Assembly (NCBI GenBank): GCA_904063045.1
Contig: CAJFCJ010000027.1
Coordinates: 436,501 to 500,500, forward strand
Direction: 5' to 3'
Length of the DNA: 64,000 bases
Origin: Dimorphilus gyrociliatus
Lineage: Eukaryota > Annelida > Polychaeta > Dinophilidae
Part shown: in pieces, positions 46,451 to 64,000 of the stretch
Numbering within the stretch: the stretch's first letter is position 1
How the letters are laid out: each line of letters begins with the position of its first letter
Notes under the pieces: generated by a model
The model's database searches: none
What the model saw: the letters and a program-made list of their open reading frames with translations, nothing else
Told to the model about the DNA's origin: nothing
Position numbers and translations under genes: made by a program

Positions 46451-46462
46451 TGCAGCCATCTG
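46451..46462 (-). promoter_or_regulatory. CTCF-like motif CAGATGGCTGCA (pair member 2)
   Basis: Minus orientation, facing the site at 46415-46426. It lies between the weakly coding 38-45 kb stretch and the NR5A gene. Confidence 0.35.
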
Positions 46463-46859
46463 GCGACAGAAAACTGCTGAATTTTTTTTTAGCATAAAAA
46501 GAAAACTGGAATGAATATAGTTCGTCTATAATAAGGTATATATAGAGAGAATGCACACAAAAAAACGACAAATGCTTGAATGAAGCTTATCTCTTTACAT
46601 CTAAGTTGTTTATTTTAATGAATACGTTTTTGTTAGTATGTTTGTTCTATTATTAGCTTATTAATGCTATTAAACTGTATAAATTACTATTTTCAAATTT
46701 ATTGAATTCTATATTCTACAAAACATATAGTTAAAAATTAAAATATATGAAATATAGGCCTTATTTAAATAAAAGAATATATATATATGCTTTATATGCT
46801 ATTTATATACATATTCAAAAAAAGAATTTTAAGATCATAAACTTGATTAATAAATATAT

Positions 46860-47044
46860 TTATGAAATATAAATATGATCTGATGCATATCCTGTGTAGT
46901 TTGTGCCCGTATAGTTGACTATTATATGCGTCATTTGGTCGTCCTCCGAGTGAGTTTGATCGTATTGAATAGAGCAGATTGTTTGATTATCCAAGTCAAG
47001 TTTACATTTTATACGGGAAATTCCTGTAAAGTTATATCGACAGA
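46860..47044 (-). other. Candidate 3' terminal exon, unknown secreted or membrane protein
   Basis: On the minus strand a strong acceptor (tttctctcaattag) opens a frame of about 61 codons ending in TAA. The product has three cysteines and several N-glycosylation sequons (NFT, NQT, NYT twice), as in an extracellular domain. No upstream partner exon was identified, and no family was recognised. Confidence 0.28.
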
Positions 47045-47520
47045 CTAATTGAGAGAAAATACCACACACATCAATAACAATTCATTAGCAACGGCAATCA
47101 GTAAGGGACGCTTTGACTGTATTCGCACGCGACGTCTAAAAACGAGACTCTCTGCCCCTTGGGCGAATGTGAAGGAAAGTGTCAAAAGCGGCCAAGCGGC
47201 ACAATTACATCATTGTAACGCCCGTCTCGGCTACAGGAGACGCTCCTCTTTATACATTATACTATTGCCGAATGGCCGTCGCATTAGCGCGTTAAGTTCG
47301 TTTTCCATTTTATCTAATAGCCTATACACCCCCAGTGACAATAGCCGCGTCTATTTCTCGTTTTCTTTTAGACGCCATACCGGACGGTGATTAACTATGG
47401 ACGGTCGATCGACGAGGATCTTTTCGATCAGCAGCGTCGCGAAAATTGTGCAGATGGACACCGATTTCGGTCCTAATTGGACGACTTTGACTTTGCCGGA
47501 TGAGTGCTGTATGATTTAAT
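47045..47520. other. GC-richer block with overlapping open frames
   Basis: Roughly 45-50% GC with many CpGs. It holds a long plus-strand frame (47049-47390, no ATG at its start), an ATG-initiated 41-codon frame at 47397-47519 and a good acceptor (cgttttcttttag) ending at 47372. A further acceptor plus open frame (TGKNFVYLHEKRTKPLKPLV...) begins at 47734. It could be a small gene or a far 5' exon of the receptor downstream; exon joins I tried introduce stops. Confidence 0.25.
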
Positions 47521-48728
47521 CCCCCTCTTAACGTCTGCAGAAGATCGTTGTACTGTCCATTCGAATTTGTTAATTGTGCTTATTTTCTTTTCAAATACCA
47601 ACGAATTTAAAGCATTATTGATATTAAAAAAAGAAAGAAAAAAATATATATTTGTTTTTTTTTAATAAAAAAAAAGTCATTCAACTATTTATTTAGTTAA
47701 ATTTTGCGGAACATATCTACACTTTAATTACAGGAACCGGAAAGAACTTTGTATACTTACATGAAAAGAGAACAAAACCGCTGAAGCCATTAGTAGAAGA
47801 ATTATCACGAGTATATAAGTTCCAATTAATTTTGACTATCTATAGGTTTTTCTTTTGCATACAAAGTTCTCCTTTTATATTTTAGATTATCAATTATTAT
47901 AGACTTTTTGCTATTTAGAAAAGATGTATAAAGTAAAATGAAAGAACGAAAGAAAAAATGAATAAATGAATGAACGAATAAATAAAAGAAAAAGAGATTT
48001 CATCAACGATGAACAGGGGAATAAATTAACTGAAGAAAACCTCATAAAGAACTTAATAATAAAGATTTTATGTGGCAGGTGCTTTTCTTTTAAAATACAA
48101 GTTTTCGCTCCTTTTTATTAATCTTTCATTATTTTCATCTTATTATATAATCAGCAATTAAATAAGGAAATTAAACTGACTCCTTATAGCTATATCTTAT
48201 TGTTAAATGAGGTTAGTTGAAATGTTTCTTTCCTCTGTTATACAGAAATATTTAGTTAACATTTTCATTTTCCATTAATGGCAAAATTATATTCCTGTCT
48301 CTTCTAATATACAACCCTATTAATAAAATAATAGCTCATTAAGGTCCTCAGATAAACAGTGGTTAGCTTTTATAGAATTAATATCTCCAGTCAGAAAAGA
48401 TTCAGACTGAGACGGCCCATAGAGAAAGATAGAAATAGATAAAAGATTTAGGTTTTTTTGTGCTTTTAAGGAGAATTCATTAAAAACAAAATATAATAAA
48501 GCTCCCAGGATATATATTAAATATATTCGAACAAAACTAAATAGATAAATTCTCCGTGCGAAATTCAGTTAGAAAACAAGCTGGAGCATTATTTGCGTAC
48601 AACTTTAAGCAACCAATGAACGTCAAGATAGTTGAATAAATTATGAAAATGAGCATATCTTAGCTTTCCATTCGCCGTCTATTTTCACATTACGAAAGTC
48701 GTACATTCTCCTTAAACTCTCATTCGAC

Positions 48729-53049
<4,321 letters not shown>

Positions 53050-53206
53050 AACTCATAGTCTTATATTTTCTGTCTGTCTTCTTATATCTATATCTCATTT
53101 TCTCTCTCCCTCCTTTCTACCAATTGCCATTCCACTTTCCGCTCCCCATCCTTTTCTCTCCCTACCCTACACCTTATCTCTCCCCTCCTTCTCTCTCTCT
53201 ATATAT

Positions 53207-53210
<4 letters not shown>

Positions 53211-53236
<26 letters not shown>
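53211..53236. repeat. (TA)n microsatellite
   Basis: About 13 TA units in the NR5A 3' UTR region. Confidence 0.95.
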
Positions 53237-53237
<1 letters not shown>

Positions 53238-53613
53238 TGATAGTCGTGTTTGTCAACCTGCTTAATTAATTAAGAAAAGAATCGTAATTGTCGATTTCGT
53301 GTTTTTCCTTTTCAACACTTATAACCACCATAATACACTATCTGATTAATTATATGCCAACTCTATAATAATTTAGATGGGTAGGAAAGGGAAAGTGGAA
53401 AGTTTTGGAATAATAGGAGTTAAAATCAGGATGAGGGAGACATCAGCCTTTATGCAAAACAACGCGAGCAATGACTTTCCTGGATAGAAAACACTGTAGT
53501 GTGTATAAATAGTAGGAGAAATGACTTTTTCTATTGCTTTCTAATAATAATCGTAGGTATGTATGTTTATTATAATTATAGAAATACTTGACAAACATTA
53601 ATATTGTATAGAC

Positions 53614-53645
<32 letters not shown>

Positions 53646-53732
53646 TCATAAATATAGAAAACCTTCTATGTACTGAATATAAACTGCTTTTTATTGTCTT
53701 TCACAGTACATACACCGTATAACATAGCATAC

Positions 53733-53738
53733 AATAAA
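53733..53738 (+). terminator. Candidate NR5A polyadenylation signal AATAAA
   Basis: About 0.7 kb past the stop; another copy lies at about 53935. Only a candidate. Confidence 0.3.
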
Positions 53739-56700
53739 CAATCTTTATAACAGGTAAAAGCAAATATAACATTAGAGACAAAAATCATTATTTAATCGTT
53801 ATTTCGCTAATAACAATCTAGAGAATTTGTAAATAGTAAAAGGATAATCATGAATTAGTAATATGTTTGAAATTTTATCCGTTGGTACTGTGTCCTTTAT
53901 ATATATATATTGTAGATATATGTATATACTTATTAATAAACACCTGTTACATTTATTCTGTTGCCCCGAAGTAAAAAAATTGAAAAGGAAAAAAGAAATA
54001 GAAAGTAGATGGATAGACGATTGATTAATTGATTGCACGAATGGCTGAATGAATGAATTTATAAATGAATGAAATAGTAATCGATATTTCAATGTGAGAA
54101 TATATTTATTTTTATATTTCTTCCTGTGAGTCGTCTTAGAGAAAGCAAACTTCTTGTCTTTTTCTTTTAAAAGCATAAGAATTAGGTAAATTAACATAAA
54201 CACGCGATGAAAATTTTTATTACGTTCTAAATTATACTAATTCTTTCCTTCATGTTTCTCTCTTCCTCTCACTCATTTAATATCATTTCTTTCTCTCTAG
54301 TTATCTTTACTTAACTCCTTCTTTTTTTCCTTGCTTTACTTTACTCCATGGCTTTTATGGTATAAAAATCGATTGTGATTATTATTAGAATTTTTCAGTC
54401 TTTGTTAGACAAGTCACAAGACTTTGAGTATTCTGACTCGTGACTGGAATATCCTGTATATATTTACCTGAGCAATTTATAAATAATTTGGTATTTTATT
54501 AAAAAAAAAGACAACATTTCTGATAATTAACTGAAAAAAAGGAAAATCTACTTATTTTGTTTTCTTTATCTTTTCTTATAATAAAACATTATGAAACATT
54601 TATCTTGGATTTCCTTTTGAGAAGATAATAATAGTAATTTAAGGCAATCTAATAAGAAATTATATCTAAAATAACAATGTCAAGGACAGATTTAACTATC
54701 TAAAGGGATATTCTTCATGCTATCCTATGTCATTTCTCATTCTCTTCTCACAACTAATTCTATATATTTCACTTATTTTGCTCTTTATAGTTTTTAAAAC
54801 CCGTCAAACTATTTTATTTTATTTGTTTTACTCTTCATTATCTTGTATTTGTACTTTGAAAAGGAAATTTACCGCATTATCGGTACTCGAATATTCTTTT
54901 TTTATTGAACAATAGAAATATTTCCTATGTTACTGAGTGCATTTAAACTTAAAATCAAGGCACTTTTGAATGTTTTCTTATACTGGCTAATCATAACTAT
55001 CACTAAGATTGTATGTTAGTTTAGTTAAACATAATTCAAGAATCATAATTAAACCCTTATTGGTTACATATTGTATATACAGTATATAAACTCTTTTAAT
55101 ATTATGCATCAGTCTAAAATAAAGGATATAACACATATAAAATCAAAGAATACATTAACATATAAGGATATTTATACTAATTTATGCTTCTTACATCTAT
55201 ATAATTCAAATCAAAACTGGTTTGAATGATTAACAAGTTTCATGGAACAAATTTTGCAAAACTAGTATTTTTGCTTATAGAATTCCACTAGGGAATAGGC
55301 CTTTTAACATTCATAAAATTGATTTTTTTTGGTTGATATTTCAAGGGAATGTAGATTAATATATGCAGTTTTTTTAAGTATATGAAAAAAATTTTATACT
55401 TTAACTGGGAAATTTGCTTTCAATTTATTGACAGAGACTAAAAATTCAAATGAATACAATGCTCTAAAAAAACGGTATATAGGACAAAGTTATATATTGA
55501 ATAGAGAGCTCTAAGAACTCAACCAAGTATTGAATATGTTTTCAGTTAAATATGAATAAACAAAGAATAAGGTGGTTATTTATTAAATATTATGAAATTG
55601 TCTCATTTCTCATAGATACACCCACTTATTGTATGTAAGGATAAAGAGACATCTACTGTATTTACAATATAGATGAAGGGTCTATGAAATTCATAGTAGA
55701 TATTCCTTATATTCTATTTGATGTCGCCTGAAATTCTGGTACTTTTTGGTCTGTACATGTTGAATTGTACAATAAACCAAAAATTGTCACGATTTTCACT
55801 TGTTTAATCATACTTGAAATAAATAAATAGCATATTTTTTTGCAGAATAAGCTGAATAGAGTGAATAGAGGCCCATTTCCTAAAAAAGACTTGTTTTCTT
55901 GTTGTATGTATAAACGTATGCATATACTTGGGAGGGGGAGAGAAATAGCGACACGAAGATATTCTATAAAAAGAGAAAATATTTTATGATTTTATAGGGA
56001 GAATAACTTTCTTTTCTCTCCTTTTCGAGATCCTATTCTCTAATTTCAATTTCTTTTCTTTGCCTTTATTTCTCTGTTTGTCTTTTAGGTAACACTTCCC
56101 TTTATTATATACGGTTTTACTTTTGCTTCCTCTGTTTTGTAGCATCATCTTTTCATTTCTTTATCAATAATTAATACTATTCTTGAAATGATAGAATGAA
56201 CAAAAGATAAAGAAGTAGAAGGCAAACACGATAGAAAATAAAAGGCAAACAATAATCTTTCATTTTTATTACTACGTTCTATTCTGTAAGTCTATTGTGT
56301 TGCTATAAATGTAACATATGTAGGGAAGGAAATATCAAAATGGAATAGTCTAGAGAGCGAAAAATTTGAAATGAGTATATACTTAAGCCGTTATATCAGG
56401 CTATTAAATAAATGAAGGCTTTATAATTGATAAGGGAGTGAACGAAAAAAATTGAACTACTATTTCTTTCAAACATTTTAGCTAGGCCTACTTTTTAATT
56501 TATTCCAAAATGTAATATGGGTAGATTCTTAATCAGGTTAGTAAAACAAAGTAACCAAAGACATTGTATATATATTTGACGAGTATGTTTAGTTTAGTAA
56601 AAGTTTAAAAGGAACGTTTCGAAGTAGAGATTAAGAACTTTTCAATGGGATTTTTTAAGCCTAGCACCAAAAAAACTGTTAAAGAATAACTGCCCAATCT

Positions 56701-56919
56701 GTTTTACATACATTTACTAATGTAGAATCCAGAGAGCTTAATATAGGCTAAATTAAATTCTAAAACGGGATATATATAGATCAGAGAATTAAACTGATTT
56801 GCATTACATCAAAGTTGAAAACTAATTAGAGATACAATTTAAAAAAATATAAAGACAAACTTTTATAAGAAATTCAATAGTAATAGATTTTTTATTGTTT
56901 ATAAAGATATCTCTCTCTA

Positions 56920-56923
56920 TATA

Positions 56924-56975
<52 letters not shown>
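56920..56975. repeat. (TA)n microsatellite with TGTA/TACA interruptions
   Basis: Long TA tract after a short CTCTCT run. Confidence 0.95.
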
Positions 56976-56977
<2 letters not shown>

Positions 56978-57562
56978 TAAGTATATACATTATTCCTTTT
57001 ATGTTAATTCTATATGTATCATTATGATTTTAATAGAATTTTAACAGCTGATAGGCTACTTTTATATTTTTTGTATGTAACATATTTAACCTTTCGCTTA
57101 TTCGAAATTTAGATAACTGGTAAACTTGAAATTTATATCTAAACATGTAGCATAGTATACTATAATTGTATAATATTTATGATTTGATACATATACAATT
57201 ACTAGATATGTTTATTCTTCTCTCCACATATTAAAAGTATCCAAAATATTTATAAATAGATATTATGCTTTACCTAGATTCTTATGGTTTCATATTGAAA
57301 TCTTTATATTTATAAATATAGTTTTTTTCTCTCCTTTACTCTCATTCTCTCTTTCTCTCTACCGTTCTCATATATATATTTTTTTCTCGTTAAACAATAG
57401 CTTTTTAATAGCCCATTTCCATTCAAAAATTTTTCCCTGGATCCCCTTCTCCCTCCTCATTCCTTCACAATTTCGTCAATAAATCTTACCCTCTATTTTA
57501 CTGCACTTAGCTCTATTCTTTCACGATGCTGCCCTAAACTCTTCAATTTTTCTTATATTTTT

Positions 57563-57574
57563 TACCGCCATCTG
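57563..57574 (-). promoter_or_regulatory. CTCF-like motif CAGATGGCGGTA
   Basis: Minus-strand CAGATGGCGGTA followed by a ccggc-rich stretch. Binding is an inference. Confidence 0.4.
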
Positions 57575-60500
57575 CCGGCCATATGCGGATTAAAAAATCT
57601 ATACAAACACCAACTGCGCAATTTACTCTAACTGTGAATTTAATTGTTCATTAAACGCATGAAATTTTGCAGTTATATCTTAATATCTATTACGATATTT
57701 CGGTTATAATTTTGAGTCAATTAGTTTAGCATAGGCTTAGGGATACGATAGATAACTATGAATAGGAATAACGAGCACGTCCATTAACTAGGTTAGTGTG
57801 CCTGTATTATATTGTGAAGAGACTGAATTTTAAAGTAGTTGAATACAAAGGTTAGATAGTCTTTGAAACTTTCATTTCTTACTGGTAACTTTTAAATATA
57901 ATTAAGGTATAAAATAAACTTCTCATAGTGAAGGAAATATGTATTAATTACCTACTTGTTTACGTAATATCGGGCAATAACCTCCAGAAAAGGCACTATT
58001 TACTCGAATCGAATATATCTTACTATAATTTAGGTAAAAAACAATTGTCTGTTGGCAGCATTGAAAGAAACGCTATTTCATTGATAAAATAGAAATAATA
58101 AAGGAAAGAACCAAGTTTAAGAATAAGTACGAGTTACTCGATCCATCATGTTATTTCAGTAAACATTTCTATTGTTTTTGATTTCTTTTAATCCGCTTTT
58201 TACACGCGCCTTTGGCTTTATTCTTTCCGTTTAATAATTAATATATAAACGCCAATATTCGAAGAAAAAAGGAATAAACTACTACAAGGGAAAAAAATCT
58301 CTTGTTAGCAAACATCCCAGGAATTGACTATATAGTATTTTTTTATTCGTCGTTTATTTATCCATCTCTAACTGTTTTTTTCCCTCCCCTCCCCTTATCC
58401 ACCCTTATGTTTTCTTCTCTAGTAAGCATATATAAAAACTCTCTTCCTATATCCTCGTTTTGCTACTTTTTTCACATGTAATTCGGTTAATGTTTTTCGG
58501 CCTATTATGCAAAGTATACAGGAAATTTTAGGTCTAAATAGGATAGCATGACGATTCCGCATGGTATGATTGTAACGTATGATTAATATCTGTGTGAAAT
58601 ACGTTCATATTGTAATTCGAGTCCCATCGGACTATTTGCTGTCGTGTTAAAATGAAATGGAAAACTATTTTGAAGGAAGAAGGGCTATTTATATGCATTA
58701 TACACACAAATATGTATTAAATATTATACAATGTATACAATATGTAAAGTGTAGGACTGTTTCTTCATTAGAAACGATAAAAGCTGTAATGTTTTAATGA
58801 ATTTTTGTAATTGTTTTTTTTTGCATAAAATATATTTAAACAAGTTTCTTTTTATAGATTTTCACTAGTCATACCACTTTTGTACCTCTTCAAGTCATTA
58901 TAACTATGAATAAAATTAATATATATATATATATATATAAAGAATATAAGTGTTAAAGGACAAAGTTCAGCACTATAAACAATCCTATATTTTCTATTAC
59001 ATAACGAGGTAATGATAAAATTTTTATAGATAAAAATTGCTAAAAGATAAAGATAACATGACATGAGAATAGGCGAATGTTTAAAAATGGTTTTATAAAA
59101 CTCTGTATCTTTTAAAGAAATTCAAGACTTTTTCAAATATATTTTAGTTCTTGTTCACTATTCACTATTCAAGCCTTTTATTATCTATCCTTGAGTTCGT
59201 ATGTTGTATATAACTGGTATTTTATTTATAAATATATATATATATATGTATTTTCTATTTTTTACTGCAGCACTCTACGTCCATTTCCATCCTGCTGTTC
59301 CCTCAATAATGCTCAGAGTGAAAAGTAATAAACACACTTACCATGAATAATAACCTATATTAGGAAATAACTTCTTTATGAAAATACAAAATTATTAATT
59401 TGCAACAGCAAAGTACTGTATTATTCTTATAACAAAGTATAGAAGAGAAATTATTATTTATGTATATTTTCAAACACTGACTTACCTATTCGCCCCATTT
59501 ATTTTTAGATATTTATGTTTAGCCTGTGATTTTCTATTCTTTAGTTGTTCAACACTTTTTACTTTCTGTTTGTAAGGTTTTTTCTTTTTTTTTTTTCACA
59601 AACATTGTTTGTTTGATAAAAAACATAAGAGAAAGGAGACTTTGACAAGTTTTCATTATTTTTCCCCTATTATTATTTGTAGTGTTTATTAATATTATTA
59701 CAATCGTTTTGCTTGTCCAGTGAACTTGGTGAAATGTATTTAAAAAATGGGTGGAGGCGCTTAAAGGTTGTGTTAATAACGTATATTCGTGATTTTGAAA
59801 GGGAGACTTGTATAGTTTATGAATCCATTGAATGCTTTCATATTCTACATATATGGTACATAGTCATTTATCAAACGTGTCGGAAAAGACGGTTTAGACG
59901 TAAAATACAGCCTATAGATCCACGTTAGATAGATATTGTTGTCTTAGACGGGACGATTAAACAACACTTCTCCATTTTAATTCATTCATAATATAAAGCT
60001 TGTCAATACATGTAGAGAACCTTCACCTTGAAATTATTTCTCGAATTTTCTTGTTTTCCGATAAGTCGACTAGTTTTGAATATGTATTATTTACTATTCA
60101 CCAAGACGTTATGCTGTCTACATGTTAAATATTCCAGAGTAGACAAATATTACGTATACAACGATTATATGTTTTGCTAGAAAAAATAGAGAAGAATAAA
60201 GGGAGGTAAAAGAGAGTTAGAAAGGGAAAGAAGAGGGAAGGATAATCTGAATAAAATAAGAAAGCTGAGGTATTGATTCTACTACAAAGAAAGTCAAGAA
60301 TGAATTAATTAGAATATTTAAGCTTACTCTATAAAAAAACAATTTATTATTAATAATTCTCTCTCCTAATTTATGTCTGTAAGCCTTTTATGCATAAAAA
60401 CTAATCTCTAAAGCAGATGTCGATCGATTTGCGATGCATTTCCGTTATAAGGAAGAAGTTATCAATAAGTTGATAATGACTTTCGAGGTTGAAAATGAGA

Positions 60501-61293
60501 TTGTTAAGAAAAGAAAAGAGTTTAGTTTGTAGTTATTGAATAGAAGTGAATAAGAATTAAAGGGCTTAAAAAAGGTACTTTTAATTAATAAAGGTAAATG
60601 AGAAATGAATTTTAGTAAATTATTCAAAAGGGATATATTTTTCCTTCCGTTTTATTTAACTATTAAATAGTTTCGTTCTATAAAAATTTTATAACCTGTC
60701 TAATGGTTTATATCATTTAGTCTTTCCCTACCGTGATGTTATTATCAAACTTCCGATATTCGTAACATTTAATGAAGAGAGGGGAAAGAAAGAGAAATAT
60801 CGCGTGAAATATTACAGGATGGAGAAAAAGAAATCAAGTTAACTATTAATGAGTTTCGACTAGCCTTAATTTCAATGAACCGTTAAAAAGAAAAGAAATT
60901 TCATAAGAATAACGAAAGTCAGTTGCATCAAGATAGAAAAATTATTGCTCCTTTAGGCTAAATGCTCTCATTTCTTATTCCAAAGTATTTATAATGTCAA
61001 AACAATAATAAATTCTAGTAAAGAATATACTAATTATTATTATATTGGGTATTATAATATCATTTCATAAACGATTTGCGTACAGTATGTCTATTGTATA
61101 TGAATATATATGAGTATATTTGTATGCTTATTTATCGCTTTTTCTATCTATCTATCTATGTGTCTGTCTAGCTTTCTTTCTCTCTCTTTTTCTCCTTTCT
61201 CTATCTGTACGTCTGTTTGTCTGTCTCTTTTCCTTTTCCACTTCCTCTCTCTTCACCTCTCAATATATTTATGTATATGTATGTATGTGGGTA

Positions 61294-61300
<7 letters not shown>

Positions 61301-61326
<26 letters not shown>
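61301..61326. repeat. (TA)n microsatellite
   Basis: About 12 TA units after a GTAT-rich run. Confidence 0.95.
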
Positions 61327-63696
61327 ATAATACTGAATTAGGATCAGTAATCAATAGAATGTAACAGCTGTGTTTGTATGTATTGATTTATGAATGCACG
61401 AGGAAATGTTTTTATATGAAAAGTTTTGGAGCAGGCAGATGGGCGAATACTTAGGGGGATGAATATTTTTCTGACTTTTTAAATATAATATTTTTACAAT
61501 CAATATTGTCCTTGGAGAGAAAAAAAACAAGATTATTATGTTAATTATTCTTTTTTTTTATTATCATATACAGTTCTCTTTCTTTTTGTCTTCTTTCTCC
61601 ATTTCTCTAGCCTTCCAACTCTTCCTTTATTCTTTTCCTTCCTCCTTGTTCATTTGACTTCACTTAATCTTCTGTAAATTTATTAATAATCTTGCTTGCA
61701 CTTTTATTGTACTCGTATCTGTTTTTAGCGGCTCTCTTCAATTTCTCTTTTCTCTAGATTTCCTTCTTTCCGTGTAAAATAATAATAGAAGAGAATAGTG
61801 TTTTTTTTATTTAAAGACTAATTATCTAAATATCATCTGATTAGCTTTACTTCGGTTGTTATTAAGTAATCTGACCTTGTTTTTCAACCAGTTCGAGATA
61901 AGCCTATTTAAATAAAAAATCGATTCCGGGGATCAATCGGTCATTTACACAGTTACATTATTTTTTATACTTCTAAAGAAAGTAGGAATATTGACAGCAT
62001 TTCCAACAGTTACACAGCTTCACTTACAAAACCTAGTGCAATGTTGATGCAGTATGTATAGGCCTACTTTAAACGGATTGCACAACTTTGGTTATCTTCG
62101 TATTTTTTCATATATTTTGATAAGCTATCAAACAGCTGTAAGTCTATTACATTAAAAATGAGCAAAATAAAAAAAAAACAATTTTTTAAAAACTTTTTTA
62201 CAGTGTTTTTTGTTGAACTTGAATTTGTTTTTAAGCTAATTTTTGGATAGGTTGAAGGAAGAATAAAGAGATACTCTATATCATATACAAGCATACAAGT
62301 ATAAATTTATATATAAACTTAACGGAAATAAAACTTTTATAGTTTGTCTCTTTTTTTTGTATTTCATTATATTTTATTATTATTATATTACAATGATAGC
62401 AGGAAAAATTTTTGTAACGTCCTTTCCTCAATCTTTCGCTCCTCTCTTCCTTAAGTATTTTTTTGTTTGTTTATTGTTATTATTTTTTTTAATCAAATGT
62501 AGACGCCTTTCTTTTCGTTTTCCTTTTTTTTTCAAGGTGACAAAAATAAACACAAGAAACAAGATCGCCAAAAATTACAATATGTCTTTTTTTTGTTCGT
62601 TCATATTTTATGTTTATATATATATATATTTATATATGCAAACATGTAAAATACATATTCAATATACACATCTATACGATATATAAATGTATATATATTA
62701 CATATTTAAAAATATATACATATACTCAGTCGTATATAAAGGAGTTCGGCTTGAAGAAAACAACATTAAAATATATAGACAATATCGAATCGAAAAGTAA
62801 ATTGTACATGTATACATAAGCAATAATTTTAATTATATACGTTATGTATACATCTACATAAACCAGAGATGTAGACAGATATATAAATATATAGATACAT
62901 TTAATAAATATATACTTATATATAAGCGTCTCTGAATATACAGATATATAATGAACACGTTATTTTTTGTCCTCTTATTTCTAATATATGCAGGAATATA
63001 ATATACAAAAATAGAGAAAAGAGTAGCATTTCTCTGTAGTTATATATCCATATATTTAGTTTAGTGGTCCCTCTTAACAAAAACTTTTTCCTTCTAATGA
63101 TAATTTCATTGTTAAACATTTAATATTTTTTCCTTTTTGTTCATCAATTTATGTTTTTATTGTTTGTATTTTTTTTTTATCAAATAAAATTTTCCTCTTT
63201 TTTTGTCTTTTATATTTTAGTTTAGGCGTATGATCATTCATATTGAAATACGAAACGCCATTAAAATATTTTATTCTCTTCAGAAGCCTAGATAGAACCT
63301 CAAATAGTATTAGAGAGCTCGATGAACTGGCTTAAAAATCTTTTTTAATCCTTAATTTTGGACCGTAAACTAAATAAAGCCAAATTACATATCTACATAT
63401 ACATTATACACTTTTTGTTGTATACACGTATATATTATCATATGTACCCTGGCATTACTGCCACAATTACTTCTATTCTACATACATATAGGTCTTTTAA
63501 TTTAAAATATATATATATAGATATAGATATATATATATGGTAATGTACGTACATATGTAAATAAACATATTTTATATAAGACTTACATTCTGTATAATTT
63601 TTAATCCAGAAAGATAGCTTCTTATATAGCACATACCTATATACTGTACATATACTATATATACATAAATATATTTATATATCTCTTTCTGTTACC

Positions 63697-64000
63697 TCAG
63701 GAATAAGCCAAATTTGTACAGGCATACATAACATTAGGAGATGGCGATAAACAAGGCGTGGACGACGACGAAGTGGAAGGCGACGTAAACGTATAGGTTA
63801 CTGCATTCTTCAAATCCGGCATTTGAAATGGTCCGTAGAAGACCTGATCAACTATTAAACCGGTTTCAGCTTGAAGTATCTGGCAGGCTAAAAATCTGCC
63901 GTCGTATTCCAATTGGATTGAGGCCATATACTGTTCGATTAAGGATAACGTTTGGCGACGTTCATGCTTCATTAAACAGATCGTAGAGCTATCTATGACC
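63697..64000 (-). CDS. 3' coding end of an unrecognised gene (partial, off the right edge)
   Basis: The minus-strand frame is open from the window edge to a TGA at 63697-63699, about 100 codons. It has normal codon mixture and a higher GC level than its flanks. The product reads VIDSSTICLMKHERRQTLSL, LEYDGRFLACQILQAETGLI and QVFYGPFQMPDLKNAV, then a Ser/Thr/Pro-rich tail ending NLAYS. I do not recognise the family. A donor-like gtaaca follows one base after the stop, so an alternative 3' end is possible. No acceptor was seen inside the window. Confidence 0.6.
   Translation of the reverse strand, partial: VIDSSTICLMKHERRQTLSLIEQYMASIQLEYDGRFLACQILQAETGLIVDQVFYGPFQMPDLKNAVTYTFTSPSTSSSSTPCLSPSPNVMYACTNLAYS

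Larger units (their letters stand above)
53050..63696. other. Long spacer, right part of the window
   Basis: 10.6 kb without a supportable gene. Contents: the NR5A 3' UTR (candidate AATAAA at 53733-53738), (TA)n tracts (53211-53236, 53614-53636, 56920-56975, 61301-61326), pyrimidine runs (53100-53200, 61160-61260), TAGGCCTA at 56483-56490 and 62059-62066, and a CTCF-like site at 57563-57574. A 71-codon frame at 59713-59928 has no homology. Confidence 0.7.

Noticed and set aside
58615-58632. attcgagtcccat resembling a tRNA T-loop
   Set aside because: No pairing T-arm, acceptor stem or D-arm could be drawn around it.
59713-59928. 71-codon plus-strand frame ending in a basic stretch
   Set aside because: It does not start with ATG, has no homology, and the only supporting signal is a modest acceptor (cttgtccag).

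Overview
This window is nuclear DNA from an invertebrate animal. It is AT-rich (about 30% GC by eye). Genes are split by GT-AG introns, some as short as 54-76 bp, and spacers are full of (TA)n, (GA)n and (CT)n microsatellites. The recognisable genes are bilaterian families: a neuropeptide-type GPCR, a Slo1/BK channel, an ataxin-1-type AXH protein and an NR5 nuclear receptor. The CTCF-like motif and the gene set fit a protostome (for example an AT-rich annelid or other lophotrochozoan), but the species cannot be fixed from the sequence. I see no transposase, reverse transcriptase, CRISPR array, bacterial operon or confident RNA gene.

Layout: (1) 37-1283, minus: first two coding exons of a rhodopsin-family GPCR running off the left edge. 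(2) 1284-9143: spacer. (3) 9289-26447, plus: a complete 19-exon BK channel gene (about 1154 aa) whose phases close exactly; it keeps the TVGYGD filter, three S4 arginines, the CXXCH heme-type motif and the calcium bowl, and has an unusual charged segment in the second gating-ring half. (4) 32170-33178, minus: a compact ataxin-1-like gene (215 aa, two coding exons) converging on BK. (5) 33.2-47.5 kb: mostly non-coding, with several weak candidate exons near GC-richer islands (35.4, 37.4-38.8, 43.0, 45.2-45.5, 47.0-47.5 kb). (6) 48729-53049, plus: a complete 4-exon NR5A/FTZ-F1/SF-1-like receptor (about 462 aa). (7) 53.05-63.7 kb: spacer. (8) 63697-64000, minus: the 3' coding end of an unrecognised gene running off the right edge.

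The genes do not form a pathway; they are neighbours. The most interesting non-gene signals are six copies of AGATGGCGNTA (a CTCF-core-like motif), eight copies of the palindrome TAGGCCTA, a dispersed TACAGTATA/TACTGTATA motif tied to (TA)n tracts, probable internal promoters with a strong hairpin in the NR5A gene, a BK exon whose 3' splice site lies just after a (TA)n microsatellite, and small GC-rich islands in otherwise AT-rich DNA.
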